Below are positions 12,025-24,385 of a stretch of 64,000 nt of DNA, in pieces. The DNA lies in the NCBI GenBank assembly GCA_014925825.1, contig JACGCK010000004.1:868001-932000 (forward strand). Reading direction: 5' to 3'. This stretch comes from Pholiota molesta. Taxonomy: Eukaryota > Basidiomycota > Agaricomycetes > Agaricales > Strophariaceae. The stretch's first letter is position 1. Every line of letters begins with the position of its first letter. The notes beneath the pieces were generated by a model. That model was given only the letters and a program-made list of their open reading frames with translations. It did not search any database and was not told the origin of the DNA. Both the position numbers and the translations under genes were made by a program.

Positions 12025-13630
12025 ATGACCATGCAGCGACTGCACCAGCGCAACGCCCATCACGCTCTCGCGGTGCGCAGCGGCATCTTTGATTTTCCTC
12101 CTCCTCCAGGGAGCACCGGGCCATCTGGGACAGGAAGTACAGGAGCTGAGACCCCGACGCCTCCCACCACCACTACGTCCTCCACGGAACAGCGTACGTG
12201 TCGTTTTACTTTACCTCTCGTATCAGTCAGGTCGTGGCGGTTATTACGAAATGTAATTAACAATTTGATTTTCCTGTATAGCAACCACCACTGCGACGCC
12301 TCCTCCCCCGCCGCCTACCACCACCACACACAGTACTACCACTTCCACTAGTACTTCGTCAAAACCTACTTCTACATCGCATACGGAGACTAAGCCAACC
12401 TCCACTTCGACCAGCACTACCAGTACCTCGACTACTTCAACCACGACCACGAGTACTACGTCCAGCGTCACTCCAACGAGCACAACCTCTTCCAGTACTT
12501 TCGTATGTTCTGTTTGCCTTGTTTGTTTGTGGTAATACGCTAATATTTTAGCAGACAACTATTGCCAATGTTGTCACTCGGACGCCTGTGAATACGGGTC
12601 TTTCAAAAACAAGCTCTTTCTCCGTACCGGACCCCACCTCCCTCGACAGTGCAGCTACTGCTTCTGACACTAGTCTTGGCAGTGCTGGTGCTACTTCCAC
12701 TTCGCATGCTGGAACAATTGCTGGAGCAATCCTAGGCACTCTAGCTGGCATTGCCATTGTGGGCTTCTGTATGTGTTCTTACTCGTAAGCTTATTCTTTC
12801 TCTTTTCATAATGTACCAGGCTGACCAATTCTGCCCTCCAGCGTCGCGTTAGACGCAACCGTCGTCGTGCTCGCCACCACGAGTCTGACTTTGGAACCTT
12901 CAACCGTGCGGCCTTCGTCACCGAGAAACCCGAAGCCGAAATGGAACAGACAACTGGACACAACGTTGCCCCATCTATCTCCAGTGCCCTTGGTGCTAAC
13001 ATGGCTGGCTTTGGTTCCGCTGCTGCTACGACTGACGCTACTCCCCCTTCCATGGCACTCGCCAATGCCAACGCGGCAGCTGCAGCAGCAGCGAGCTTGC
13101 AGGAACGTCCCAAGTACGTCTACGGCCAAAGTCCTGAAAACGATCCTTCCGGTTCTCAGGATGACGCTGGCAGCGTGGCCCACGGTGGCGCGTACAGCTC
13201 GGAGCCACAGATGCAGACGTCCTACGACGCGGAAGCATATGGCAGTTACGCTCAGTATGCCGACGCCGGGGCCGTTGCTGGAACCGGCGTCGCGGCCGGC
13301 GGCTACCAGGACGCACAGCGAGAGTATCAGGGTCAGCAGGGTTACGACCAGAACCAGCAGGTATATTATGACCAGAGTGGATACGTTGCGGGATATGACC
13401 AGGCCCAGCAAGGCTACTTTGAGCAGACGCAATATCCGGTTGGGTACGACCAGACGCAATTTGGTTATGCGCAGCAGCCGGCCTATGATCAGACTCAGTA
13501 TCCTCAGGCGCATTACGACCAGACCCAGCAGCAGTACCAGCAACCGGCGCAGGAGGGCTATCAATCACCACACCCGTATGCGACCGCGGCTGGCTCGTCA
13601 AAGACGGATGCTGCCTATGGCGGCATGTAA
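12025..13630 (+). CDS. Single-pass surface protein, Thr/Ser-rich ectodomain
   Basis: The N-terminus MTMQRLHQRNAHHAL is shared with the next gene. The next about 180 residues, across three exons, are almost all Thr, Ser and Pro and should be heavily O-mannosylated. A transmembrane helix follows (GTIAGAILGTLAGIAIVGF), then a stop-transfer run RRVRRNRRRARHH and a cytosolic tail of about 240 residues. The last 90 residues repeat YDQTQ-type units (YDQNQ, YDQAQ, YDQTQ) and end at YGGM. The junction after the helix needs one extra base to stay in frame; the intron from about 12787 is otherwise canonical. The plan resembles fungal wall-stress sensors such as Mid2 or Wsc, but there is no WSC domain. 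Function is inferred from architecture only. Confidence 0.75.
13320..13560 (+). repeat. YDQ-rich coding repeat
   Basis: Degenerate units of 24-45 nt encode Tyr-Asp-Gln followed by Thr/Ala/Asn-Gln, at least seven times, in the cytosolic tail of the preceding gene. The region is prion-like in composition (Gln, Tyr, Gly, Ala; few hydrophobic residues). Confidence 0.75.
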
Positions 13631-15349
13631 AGGACGTGACTGTAGTTGTGTTATCAATGGATGCACCGCCGACAGGAGTATGAACAACAAGTCGCTGCTG
13701 TTGCTGGTGTCGGAGCATCGTTGCACCGTCGTTCGCATATATCGGCTCATCTTTCTCGATTTTATTCTTCATCCAGCCTGCGTTATATCCCCCTTCCTCT
13801 CCTCTAACTTTCTCGAGTCCTTTCGCCTTTGTTTGTGTATTATCCTTATTTAACACCGGCCAGCCCAGATGTTTGTTATCCGCTTTCCTCTTCGCCGGTC
13901 CTATACCTTTCCCTGGAACCCTCAGATCCATCCATCCAGCGATCAACGCCACGCCAGCCCGTCATTCGTTCATCGTATGCGTGCCGCGCGTTGCGCCTGT
14001 ACCCCTTGTTGATGCGCTGCGCTGCGATACTAATATACCACACTTTGCAACTTTTTCGGCATTCCAACAGCCTTTCTTATTGTCCCTTTTTTCAAAATTT
14101 CGTCCAGGTCTCCGTCCTATTTTCTGCGTCCTTCTTGAGACGCCGTTTCAAAAATTCCTTATATCCTGTCTGGACAGTACGCACGATTTGATGATACATG
14201 CATACCGTTATACTTGCAGCTCATAGCGTACCTACATCCCATGTTATGGTGTTTGCTTGCGATGTTGGGACTTGTAGCCTCCGATACAACGATCAAGCTG
14301 GATTGTTAATGTGTGTATGTAGGACAGCACTTAGGATATACGTTACGTATAGGCGATGTTTGGGGAACAATGTCTTTTTTGCCTTCTATCACAATGTGCT
14401 ATTCTACTTACTTTCTAGATTAAATGTTATTATACTATTTGTGTTGCATTGATACTTTATTGTTGTTGGCTGCCTGACTTGTTCTGATGGGTTGGTTCTC
14501 TAGCTGCTCTGCTGAGATTGGCTAGAGTGAGAAGCATAGCTCGTTACAATAATCATCATTAGGACACACGAATGAGGAAAGGCAAAACAAGGAAGATTTC
14601 AACAACTTACGGCCAAGCGAGGCCATCTCATCTAATTCAAGCCGAATGTTGAACAAAGTCGAACGTTGAGGGTTAGATGTTCCGCCAGGACTAGGACTCG
14701 CTATGTATTTCGCTGGTCATATTTTCTGCCAGTGGTTTTTTGTCAGAAATGCAGGCGGCAATGACTAGTGACCAGTATTGAGACGGAGTGTTTGATAGAC
14801 CATGGGAAGTTGGGAACCTCTGGCAGCTCTGGACCCGATACTACTCTAGTGGCCGACTAGCGGTGTCAGTATTTTCCTGAAGACATCCTGGCAAAGATTT
14901 TATCTTGTCGACGCTGCGAAGCGGAGCGGAACGTTGAAATTTGCTGTTTCTCTCTACTGCAGACTTGAACAAATTGTCAAGAATTGCAGTCGCATGGACG
15001 TAATTAATGGACTTTGTATTTTCGGTGATATAGCGATTGTGTTCACGAGGAATCGCGGGAGTTGGGCAGGCACATGGCAACGGGGTGATCAATTTGGACA
15101 GGGGTGCTGTGATTGGACAGCGGAAGGATGGGATTGAGTTTTCTCCCACCCTCTCTTCCTTCTCCCATTCTTCTCCTTCGCCTCATCGTCGCTCGCGACT
15201 AGCCCCTCCCTCCGGGCGTTCACCACGGTCCTTTCATCTCACCCCCGCCCTTCTTTTACTTAGTATCCTTCTGGCCGCAATCTCAGTTTGAGCATAAACT
15301 CCAATACACGCGACTTATTCTACGAATTTTCAACCCGCCCGCTCCCACC
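13631..15349. other. Intergenic, no supported gene
   Basis: About 1.7 kb between the tandem paralogues. The 15140-15349 part is rich in pyrimidines (TCTCTTCCTTCTCCCATTCT) and is the likely promoter and leader of the downstream gene. Several short frames show no domain. I see no repeat shared with the region before 12025 beyond composition. Confidence 0.45.
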
Positions 15350-17072
15350 ATGACTCTTCAGCATTTGCAGCAAAGGGGTCCCTTGCAAGCACATAATCAC
15401 AGGGGGGGGATCGTTGCACGCGCAGTTATTCCTGAGAAGCAGACCACGACCACCGGTGCATCCATTTCACCTTTTCCTGGTTTAGAACCAGTAGACTAAT
15501 ATCAAGCATCATACCTCAGCTCCTGCGACTACTGCGAAAGCCCCTGTCACTCCGGTCAAACCAACAGCCACAACGACCACAGCGCCAGTCCTGCTGCCTG
15601 CAAAGCCCACGGATGCCACCACGTCTACGACGACCGGTGCCGCCGCGACAACTGGAACGCTGACTACCGCAACTAATACTCCGATTATCCCTACTACCCC
15701 TCTCACCACGACTTCCACTACGCCTCAAGTCATAGCCCCTCCTACTACAACTGTTCGTATCTTGACCGATTATTCCTGTGATTGTTAACCAAACGTTCGA
15801 GTTATAGTCCACCACGTCCAGCATCTCTGCAGTAGTTCCGGCAACAACGTCTACCAGTCAAACGTCTGCCTCTTCTACTCAATCGGTGGCTCCTTCCACG
15901 ACTTCGACTGCACCCGGTCCAGCCTCCGGATTGGGCACAGGAGCTGTTATTGGGATAGTAGGAGGCACTATCGGAGCCATTGCCGTTATCGGCCTCATCG
16001 TCGCGTTTTTCCTGCGCCGCCTCCGCAAGAGGAGGCGCGACAGAGACTTCGACTCGGACAAATTCCGCCGCTCAGCAGTCGTCATTCCCGAAACTGCAGA
16101 CGAGAAGACTGGCGGTGGTATGCGCCCGCGTCCGCCCTCGATGATCGAGCGCAAGAATCTTGTCGCCAAGTCAGTCGCGAGCAGCCAGCGAAATATCCCC
16201 TCGGCACCTCCGTCTTTGTACGGCAGCGAACATGGCCCACAACACGCCCACTATGGCGCTGGCGGTGCTCGTTACGCCCCCGTCCCCCAGGGCCCGCCGC
16301 CAGGTGCTCCATACGGCGCGATCCCAGGCGCGTATGGTGTCCCTCCTCCGCTTGCGCCGTACAACGGTGCCCAGTATGAGCAAGCAGGCTATGGCGCGCC
16401 ACCAATTCCGGGTACCCAGGGCCCTGGTGCATACGCGTCGTATGGTCAGGATCCACGATACCCTCAATACCCAAACCAGCCCCAAGGATACCCTCATTAT
16501 TCTTCTTATCGCCAGCAGGCTCCGGCCCAGGGGCATTATGCACAACAACAACAACATCAGCAGCAACAGCAACAACAGATGTATGGATATGGCGGTCAAC
16601 AGGGTGCCATGCAACATACCGGAGCCTCTGCAGTCCCTGATCCGTTCATGCGCTCACCAGCATCCTCGCCCTCCGTCTCCCCGCTCCGCCCGCGGCCGCG
16701 CCACTCTCGGAGAAGGAGCGTCTGCGCCTCGCGGAGTCTATGGCTGAATCAGTGATCTCTTCCTCGTCCTCCTCCGGCTCTTCCTCGTCATCCGGGCATC
16801 GCCGCCAACGAACGCAGTCGAGCGGCGCACCTCCGGCCTACGTTGCCGACGAGGACAGCGGACGCTATCAGGCGTTGAGAGACCAGAAGATCAGACCCCA
16901 AGAGATGGCCGTGCGTAATGATACCGCTGAGACGCCCGCGAGCAGCTCGACTGTCGTCACCGCCACTGCGTCGGCTACAGCTCAGCCAGCTAAGGACACC
17001 GCCTCTCCGGCTGCGAGGCCTACATCTTCGCATACGGTTTACGACGCTGGAGATGCATATGGGGGGCTTTGA
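15350..17072 (+). CDS. Single-pass surface protein, paralogue of the upstream gene
   Basis: The start, MTLQHLQQRG, resembles that of the gene at 12025. Exon 1 ends near 15459 and splices to a Thr/Ala/Pro-rich ectodomain, then a second intron with its acceptor near 15807. The transmembrane helix is AVIGIVGGTIGAIAVIGLIV, followed by LRRLRKRRRDRD. The cytosolic tail is Pro/Gly/Tyr-rich (YGAPPIPGTQGPG, YPQYPNQPQGYPHYSSY) with a run of about ten Gln near 16545-16580, then a conserved-looking end (PLSEKERLRLAESMAESV, Ser run, APPAYVADEDSGRY). The frame changes near 16682 at a run of four C; five would restore it. Probably a tandem duplicate acting at the cell wall. No enzymatic domain is seen. Confidence 0.75.
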
Positions 17073-18457
17073 CGAGGAACAGCTTGAAGGACGACGCTGA
17101 GATTAGGAGAAATGATGCTTTACTTGGAAATGGATACATAGAAGCCGGGACGTAGGCTTCGATTTCCTCGCGATTTGTGAGCTTGATGCTTGCATTTCGT
17201 TTTTCTTCCTTTCACTTGTATCGCTGAAGCCTCCTATCCTGTCGTTCCTCTGCGTCTTGGTTTCCTTCTTCCTCACCTTATGTCTGCTTGTTTGAATTGG
17301 CCTGTGTTTTCGTCCATTTTGTAGTGCACAAGGCCGTAATCATTCATTCGTCTGTCTCCCCATGTCCAATCATGATCACGATCTCCCTGGATTTTTTACC
17401 TTGCCGCGTATCCCATAGCTCATATCCATACTTTACTTTCTTCTTTTCCCTTTCTATACATCAAACGTCTGCTTCACGTTGTGCGAACTTTTTTTTTGTT
17501 GTTGTTTATTACTCTTCTTTCATTCTTCTTTTCTTTTCTTTTGGGCTGCTTTTCTTGACCCTTTTGGGTTTTCAACTACTCGATTATTTTGACTATTTAT
17601 TATTCATTCCTCTTTCCCAAGTCGACTTTCATTTCCGAGATTCCATACTTTATACCTCTATTTTATATGTTGGGGCCTATCTCCATCAGTTCGCCTTCTG
17701 GCCATCTCACACATACTACGAATAATGGATGTCCAATGTCCATGCTTCGCATACAATTGCCAGTCCACCCTTAAACTTACGATGTCCGTATGGTATTTCT
17801 TTTTTGAAGAGGCAATAAATAGTATCTTTCCTAATGTTGAAAATACTTTAGACAGAGATGCAATATATATACCCTTCAACAATTATGCACTAATATAATT
17901 ATAAGCTTCTACATACATACGTAAGTACTGTCCAGATAGGTATATGTACACTGATTCCTAAGGCTTGATGTGGTCTACGCGCATAGTACTCCACCTACGA
18001 ACTTCCATCGATTGAGCTCGTGGACCACGCTTTGCTTTGATTATCGAGTGCATATGGCAACAATATCATATGCAATCAGCGATATCTTCTGCCTGAATCA
18101 TGATGACGAAGTCCATGTGAAAAAAAAACCTGGCCATGCGCCCCATTCAGATGCACTCCTCGAGTCCTTGAGGGAGCGCTATAAGAAATACGCATAAGTA
18201 ATTGGTTCCAAGCAGTGAAGGTGACAATTCAGCACATTCTGTCTGCTTGTGCCACGCAGCAGCAGCGGCAGCAAGCCTGAAGGTTGTTCCAAGGTTGAGT
18301 GAGACCCTCCAGAACCGTAAAGGTAGCGTTCGTCCCGGAATGGCGTCATTAGTGGTGCCTCCAGAGCGAATGCAAAGCTCTTAAAAGACACAGCTAAGCA
18401 GCGGCAGAGTGCATGGTGCGCAGCGTTATCTGTATCCGGATGGATCTGAGGTGGTCG
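17073..18457. other. Intergenic, convergent 3' regions
   Basis: It lies between convergent genes and holds their 3' ends. It includes T-rich tracts (17490-17560). The frames in it are hydrophobic artefacts of T-richness. No RNA gene is recognised. Confidence 0.45.
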
Positions 18458-20018
18458 TTATCGCATGCTCGTGTATGTCCCAGTCGTCTCTATCTGTGCG
18501 TGCATCGAGTTGGCGAAGGCATCGTGTACCAGACGCGAGTGATCTCTTGACATCTGACTTTCGGTTACGATAACTCGTTTGCGGAGTGAGAGGATGCTGA
18601 TGGGGAAAAATATTTTTCAACGAGAAATAAAGACAAGCAAAATAATGCTCACAGTCGGCAAGCCTGGAGGAATATGAAAAATGGAGAGTTGAGAAGTTAT
18701 ATCACGAATGGTCAGATCTGCTACATACAATGATATTCGAAGCCGCAAGGATAAAAGGAAGTCCGACATCACTAAAGGTGCTATGGGATCTGATGACAAC
18801 GACGTGAATGAGGTAGTCTGGGCTTTATTTGTTGAAGACTTACTCGAAGTATATGATGACGGCGACCGCGTTCGTGACGCCAAGCGATGCAAAAGCGACA
18901 AGACCTGCATAAGGAGGGGTATTTGAGAACATGGCCATCCTATTTAATGCGTATTTCCATTATTACCTTGTTTTAAGAAATAGGCAGCTAGAGGGATCTG
19001 GCCCGTTTGTCTTTTAACGCAATACTTGGAAAATAAGTAAGTACATGCGCTCAGAAGCTTGTTCAAACCAATAAACATACCACAATCACCACAACCAGGG
19101 AGATAAAATCAAGCAGGATAGCAGCAAGCTTGAATCCTATGTCAGTAGAGAAAAACAACAAGAGCAATAACAATCACCATTGCAATCTAGAAACACACAG
19201 ATCAGTCTACGGATGAACATTCCGAAATCTGCGCTTACTCCTAATCGCATTCCCATGGTAGCCGTGCTATAGTCAGGGAAGCATCCATAGTCATCGAGGG
19301 GTAGGAGGATACCAAAGTAGCTCGTGTCTGGTATAGGAATGTTTGCGAAGAAAAGATAGATGTCGCTCCCAATCAAGAATCCGTACGACATGGATAGGAC
19401 CATCAGGACTGTTCGATTTCTCCCTGAAAAAGCATAGGCTCGCATGAACATCACAGCTAAATAAATTCATCACGTTGATTATTCACGTTCATCGTGGAAT
19501 AGAACACAATGTTGTACCTTGCCCTAGAAAGTGCTGCAAAATCTGGTTAGCCATTTATTTTATCGGTCATAAAATGGACAATAACTTACACATGGTGCTA
19601 AAAAGCGTGTACAATGTGCAAAATCTCTTTGCATAACTGGGGCGGATGAGTTTTGACGTATGCCCACAAAACGACGGGCCAGTAAAGCAGTGGATAATAG
19701 CGGCAGAGCAAATACGCGACTTTGACGGAAGACCAACGACTCAAGTGAACCTAGACAGGAATAATTAGATGGGCGCGTGAAAAAAAAAATATCAACTGCG
19801 AGTCTGCGACATACCACTTTGACCTCGTCGCCTATGCTGCAGCTAATTAGACCAACTTATACCGAAAAAACGCGTCAAACTTACTTCGCAACCCATTCAT
19901 ACAGGAGTAAAAAGAATACAGCAGACAAGCTGTACCGCACATCCCGCAGCAACTTGATATTTGCTATCTCTTCGTAGTATGCCACCAAACCTGGAGCGGC
20001 TCCGGAAGAGGGGTCCAT
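18458..20018 (-). CDS. DUF6533 family membrane protein (left copy)
   Basis: A multi-span membrane protein of a family expanded in Agaricomycetes; its biochemical role is unknown. ATG 20018 (MDPSSGAAPGLVAYYEE; an upstream ATG at 20066 is possible). The N-terminal domain reads RYSLSAVFFLLLYEWV, then IGDEVKVV, then YLLCRYYPLLYWPVVLWAY. Further helices follow (AVMFMRAYAFSG, LAAILLDFISLVVVIV, GLVAFASLGVTNAVAV, VGLPFILAASNII). The reading frame is intact across at least ten exons, including exons of 22 nt (19815..19836), 16 nt (19518..19533), 9 nt (19178..19186) and 11 nt (18653..18663). The exon model is supported by alignment to the paralogue at 32385, which has matching exons of 22, 16 and 9 nt. 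The stop is TAA at 18458-18460, after a hydrophilic tail RKRVIVTESQMSRDH. Confidence 0.8.
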
Positions 20019-21365
20019 TGGAGACGCGACAGGAGGTATCGTGCTCTGAGCCCGGGAACCGGGCACCTATTCAGAGTCGTCCAGACGTGTTCTCCGCGTC
20101 GCAGTGAGTGCTGGAGGAAAGAGCAAACAGAGGATTCCCGTAAGTATATGATGATTGATCCCCAGTTGCGAATCAAACGGTAATCAAAATAGCTACTGTG
20201 TGGGAGAGGAAAGAGAGGGGTCATCAACGAACCCTATGACCCCTGATGAATGTGATATGCCCTGATATGCCGCTGCGTAGCTGACCGTCGGTTATTGGTC
20301 CAGGATGCTGATCACAAAACAAGGACGCCGATTACTTTCGGCAAAGGCCGCAGGAGGGGTCCATACGATGCACCAACCCCTTGCCAACCACAACGGAAGG
20401 CATTCAAATCGTCCAAATCAATTTCAAGCACTACAAAGGCATTTTTAGAGTACATAATCAATCAGGAAAGATATATAAAAAGGGTGTCTGCCATTCGGTG
20501 AAACGCTGCTCAAACAGTGCCGGTACTGCGAGATCTTGGTTCCGGTGCTCTAAGAAAATTTGTGCCCTTTTTATCGCTCAATTTTTTCAATGAATATCTA
20601 ACATATGTATAGATGAAAAAGTGATTGAATACAATTACCTTTTGAGTATGCGTTCACGGCGGCTCCGAGTAATTGCGGATGATGGCGTAGGTTTCAAGAG
20701 ATTTTAGACTTAGTAGCTTCCGAGGCTAGCAGAAAGCTCCATTTATCTGGGTGCTACCTTCTAAAAATGACGTTTTTTTTCTAGAATGTCTAAGAGGTGA
20801 GCCTTAGTTCTGTTTCGTAGTAGGCAGTAAACGGCGACGGTACAACGTCCTTGAATTCCAGACACCGTCCAGAGCAATTTCAGTGAAATAAAGCCTCTTT
20901 ATTTGAGTCAAGCAGTTTGCCAATAGCGTGTCCTGGAATGCAGAAGTAACGTCAAGTTCGATCAACAGGTGCGTGAGCGTCTATCATAACTCGTTCCATT
21001 ATAGATTTCGATCGCGATCAAGCGCCTGTGCCACCAACGTCTATATTTAGTATCTGAATCTTCAAATTGTTCTAACAAAATTACTGGGGTGGATGTTTAC
21101 CCGAAAGGACATCAGTACTCTCGAAGCTATTTCAGAGAAGTCAAGACACTATACATGTTTGTCGAAGTGACCGTTTTGAATATTGAATGAGTATTAAGAA
21201 TGACGTGCGCGCCGCGCTGCGAGGTCGCGCAAAACTATGCACGTGAGCTACGTTTTCAACGAACAGCGTGACACGCTGTCACTCAGAACTCATCCAAGCA
21301 CTCATGATCTTGCTCAGCGCTCAGCGCTCAATGCTCATGGCCTTCGACTCTCGTCTATGACTTGC
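20019..21365. other. Intergenic
   Basis: About 1.3 kb between the DUF6533 gene and the VPS25 remnant. A short decayed repeat, CTCAGCGCTCAGCGCTCAATG, lies near 21314. No gene is supported. Confidence 0.4.
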
Positions 21366-21756
21366 TGAAACATCGGGGAGTGATTGGGAAGAGATATTAC
21401 GGAACGACCGCATCAATCGTTGGCAGCCGCGGGATTCTTGTGCCTCATTTGTCGAATGTCCTAGAAGCTATGGTCCAACAGAATCTCACTGTTTCTGAAC
21501 CTCCAAAACAAAACGTTCAGTGCTAGTGTTTTGGCGCCTACCGGAAGAATGGGCGGAGATCCTCTACGATTGGGTATTGTGTTCTGTTGCAGATTTCACC
21601 TTCATCTTCAATATACTCATATGCGTCTACTCAGGTAATTTCCACTGGGCAGATCAACACAATCATGACTTTCTATGATATGACTGATTCTCCACTGGAA
21701 TCCCTTTCAATGGTATCCCTTTACTGCTGCTGCACAAAGCTATTGCTCCGTGAATG
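21366..21756 (+). pseudogene. Truncated VPS25 copy
   Basis: This stretch matches exons 3-5 of the VPS25 gene at 34621..35429, which lies on the other strand. Readable pieces are AETSGSDWEEILRN, ILVPHLSNVLEAMV, FWRLPEEWAEILYDW and TGQINTIMTFYDMTDS. It begins inside the first winged-helix domain and stops after KAIA, so both ends of the protein are missing. The intron that splits RIN from RK in the parent is cut to about 10 bases (GTTGGCAGCC) and could not splice, while the following intron is kept at nearly full length. The frame also shifts after PPKQ. It is therefore a segmental DNA copy, not a retrocopy, and is almost certainly non-functional. Confidence 0.8.
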
Positions 21757-22435
21757 AAATATCCATCTTTCAAGATGACGACTTCTTTATCAGCCATAAC
21801 TAACATGATCTTCTTATAACCCACAGATCTTAAGCTCCCATGGAATAATGGGCCGAAGGAAAATGTGATATTGCTACCCTCACCTCCACCATAATGGCCA
21901 GCCGTCGCCTCAGCTCTAGTTATCTGTCGGCGGTGGGTTTTCATGTTATTAATTCACTTTCGCATGAATGATTATTTTCACCGGGCACAATAGCCTTCTC
22001 CATAATGCTGGGCTAGTGTATAATAAACAAGAACACAAGTAAGATTATAGAGATGCAGGGCATCTCCGGCGATGGCCATACACAGGAATGGGCGAAAACA
22101 GAAGACAGCAGAGGGCTGTCGCCAGCGCAAGCGATGCAAAACATGGTCACTGCCAACTCAGCCAACAACCCAACGAGCAACAACGTGATTAAGCATTCGT
22201 AACAAAGCTAGCGCAAAATTCTGCTTCTCCTTTCAATAACGGACCACACCCAATCGCATGGTCTGAGGTTGGTGGGGTGACACTCCAAATGCTGAAGTTC
22301 GATAGCGTTGAAGCACTAGAGTTGAAAACTTCAACCTCAGGCTTTTGCAAGTGAACTAGTGACAGGCGCATGATGAGAAGGCCATGAAACTATTAGCTTT
22401 GTGATAATTAGACACAATATCAGTTCGGCAAATCC
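21757..22435. other. Intergenic
   Basis: Between the VPS25 remnant and the 3' end of the F-box gene. No repeat or RNA gene is recognised. Confidence 0.4.
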
Positions 22436-24385
22436 TTATATTTGATGTTTCTGGCATCTATCACTTCGAAATATTATCAAATTCTCATCAACGAGACAAG
22501 AAGGAGCAGAGGGTATGGCCTTCCACCCAAAAATCCCTTCAATGAGTGGCCTCGGATAAGAGCTCCTTCCTAAATGTTTGGTATTCAGCTCAGCGGTATT
22601 CATAGATAATCCCACAACGCAGTCCCACCAGCGACCATCCTCTCGTTCATATTGAAATCCGGGATCCTCGTAGAATCCAATTGTCTCGAGAAGTGGCCCT
22701 ATATCTCCCTTTGAAATTGGGTCGCGTCAGATGAAGCCTCCTCTCTGACTGCTCGGAATTCTTTTATCAGCGTCCACCACCATGGTACCGGTTGATTTTT
22801 TGTTAAATCCGCAAAACGGCTGACAGAACTGAGTTTAGGTGATTCGAGATTTGGGAAATAATGTTCAATATATCGGGAAATTCCAATGACCATTTTCATC
22901 GAGAGTGGGTCATTTGTGTTCCAAGACAGAGGTTTGATGTTGATAAGGTCAAGTCTTTTGAGTCCATGACGAATTCGTGAATTGCCAGCCCGATCAGTAT
23001 ACAATGATTCGCTGGTTTGAAGTTGAAAATCGATGGATATTTGTAGCTCTATGATATTAGGGAGATTGCGAGCAATCATGCCCAAGCATAAGAGAGATGG
23101 ACGGTTGTTGTCACACGAAGGAGGGAGGAATAAATTCCGGAGATTAATCCAGCTATTGTTACCGCAAAGCCCACGAATAACATTGTCATTGACAGCGAGC
23201 GATATGCCCGTAATGCCCAAGATCGTGAGATGTTTGCAACCCTGTAATAATGGGATAGTGGTTTCGGGAAGGACTGTAGTATAATTCCCATTCTGAACAT
23301 GGACCACGAAATCCTTCAAAAATGGGGAAATACAAGCGCATTCCTTTATAGAGCCGATTAAAGAAGTACGAGCTCTGCAGACATTGGGCAGGTAAGCCTA
23401 ATGGTGGCTAGGCTCTCTAGTATATCCATGGCTTGCAGCAATTTGAGGATTAGGACGGATGGACCTCCAAATTGCAGGTACTGAAGCTTCTCGAATCGAA
23501 CCCTAATAGAATTTTGAGGCTGCGTTGTATTTTCATCATATATGCAATATTGATCCATGTTAATGGCTAGATGGGTTAAAGATGGAAGATTTCTCCAAGA
23601 TAAGAAATCGGAGGATAGCAAAGTTGCACTTGTCAAGATCAGATTCAAGGATTTCAAGCATGTGAACATATGAAGGAGGCTGAATGTGTGGGTTGTGAGG
23701 CATCCTCCAAGAACGATGTCCTGCAATGGAACATCCTTCTGCTCCAAGACCGATAGATATGAAGCTATATTTTCCTCTGCGGTTGCCGATATGCCATTGA
23801 TCTCTAAAGTTGTCATAGTTGTAGAATATGCGAGGAACAAGACATCGAGGTTCCCGGAATTTTTAAGGTGGTAAGGGAGTTTAAGAGAAGGAATATAAAC
23901 CGATTGAAGATTTGGGAGTATCTGACATTTCAGGGTAGCGAGGCGATGTATCGCATGTCCCTTGATCGTCTCGTGGAAGCTGGTTAGGCATAAGTATCGG
24001 ACCTTTGTCCCATAAAGTTGAAGAACCCTGTGGTCCTCAGATGATATTGTGTCGTTGATAGTCTAAATGATTTAGTGAGCACCCTGGAAGTTTGGAAGTT
24101 GAAGGTCTCGCATGTGAAAGCATAACTCACATATACACCATCAACGAGTACAAAGGTGGACAAAAGCTTGAGAACCGGTAGAATGGACTCCAACTTTCTC
24201 CATAGAAGAGTTATTGCGGGATTGAAGAATGCTTTGCATGTTATAGCGGCTGAGAACAGATTGGAAGGCGTGGTGGATTCAAGGTCCCAAATGTTGTTAA
24301 GAAATGCTTCTGGATCCATAAAGGCAAATATGATTGGCAGGAGATCTTCGTTTGTTAGGACTTCAGCCTGTGCAGATGCAGACAT
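22436..24385 (-). CDS. F-box / leucine-rich protein
   Basis: A probable substrate adaptor for SCF ubiquitin ligases, from a family that is large and fast-changing in mushrooms. ATG 24385 starts MSASAQAEVLTNEDLLPIIF; the F-box covers about residues 8-60 (LFSAAITCKAFFNPAITLLW). One intron lies at 24063..24130. The rest is a string of irregular Leu-rich repeats (PNLQSVYIPSLKLP, SLLHMFTCLKSLNLIL, NLPSLTHLAINM, FEKLQYLQFGGPS, GCKHLTILGITGISL). The frame shifts near 23380 and near 22705; a fourth A at the latter site adds about 90 codons ending at TAA 22436-22438, with DGRWWDCVVGLSMNT. If that extension is wrong, the protein stops at 22699. The ligand is unknown. Confidence 0.75.

Noticed and set aside
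12806..13952. Long minus-strand frames of 252 and 304 codons opposite the first surface-protein gene
   Set aside because: They are antisense shadows of low-complexity coding sequence that has clear features on the plus strand.
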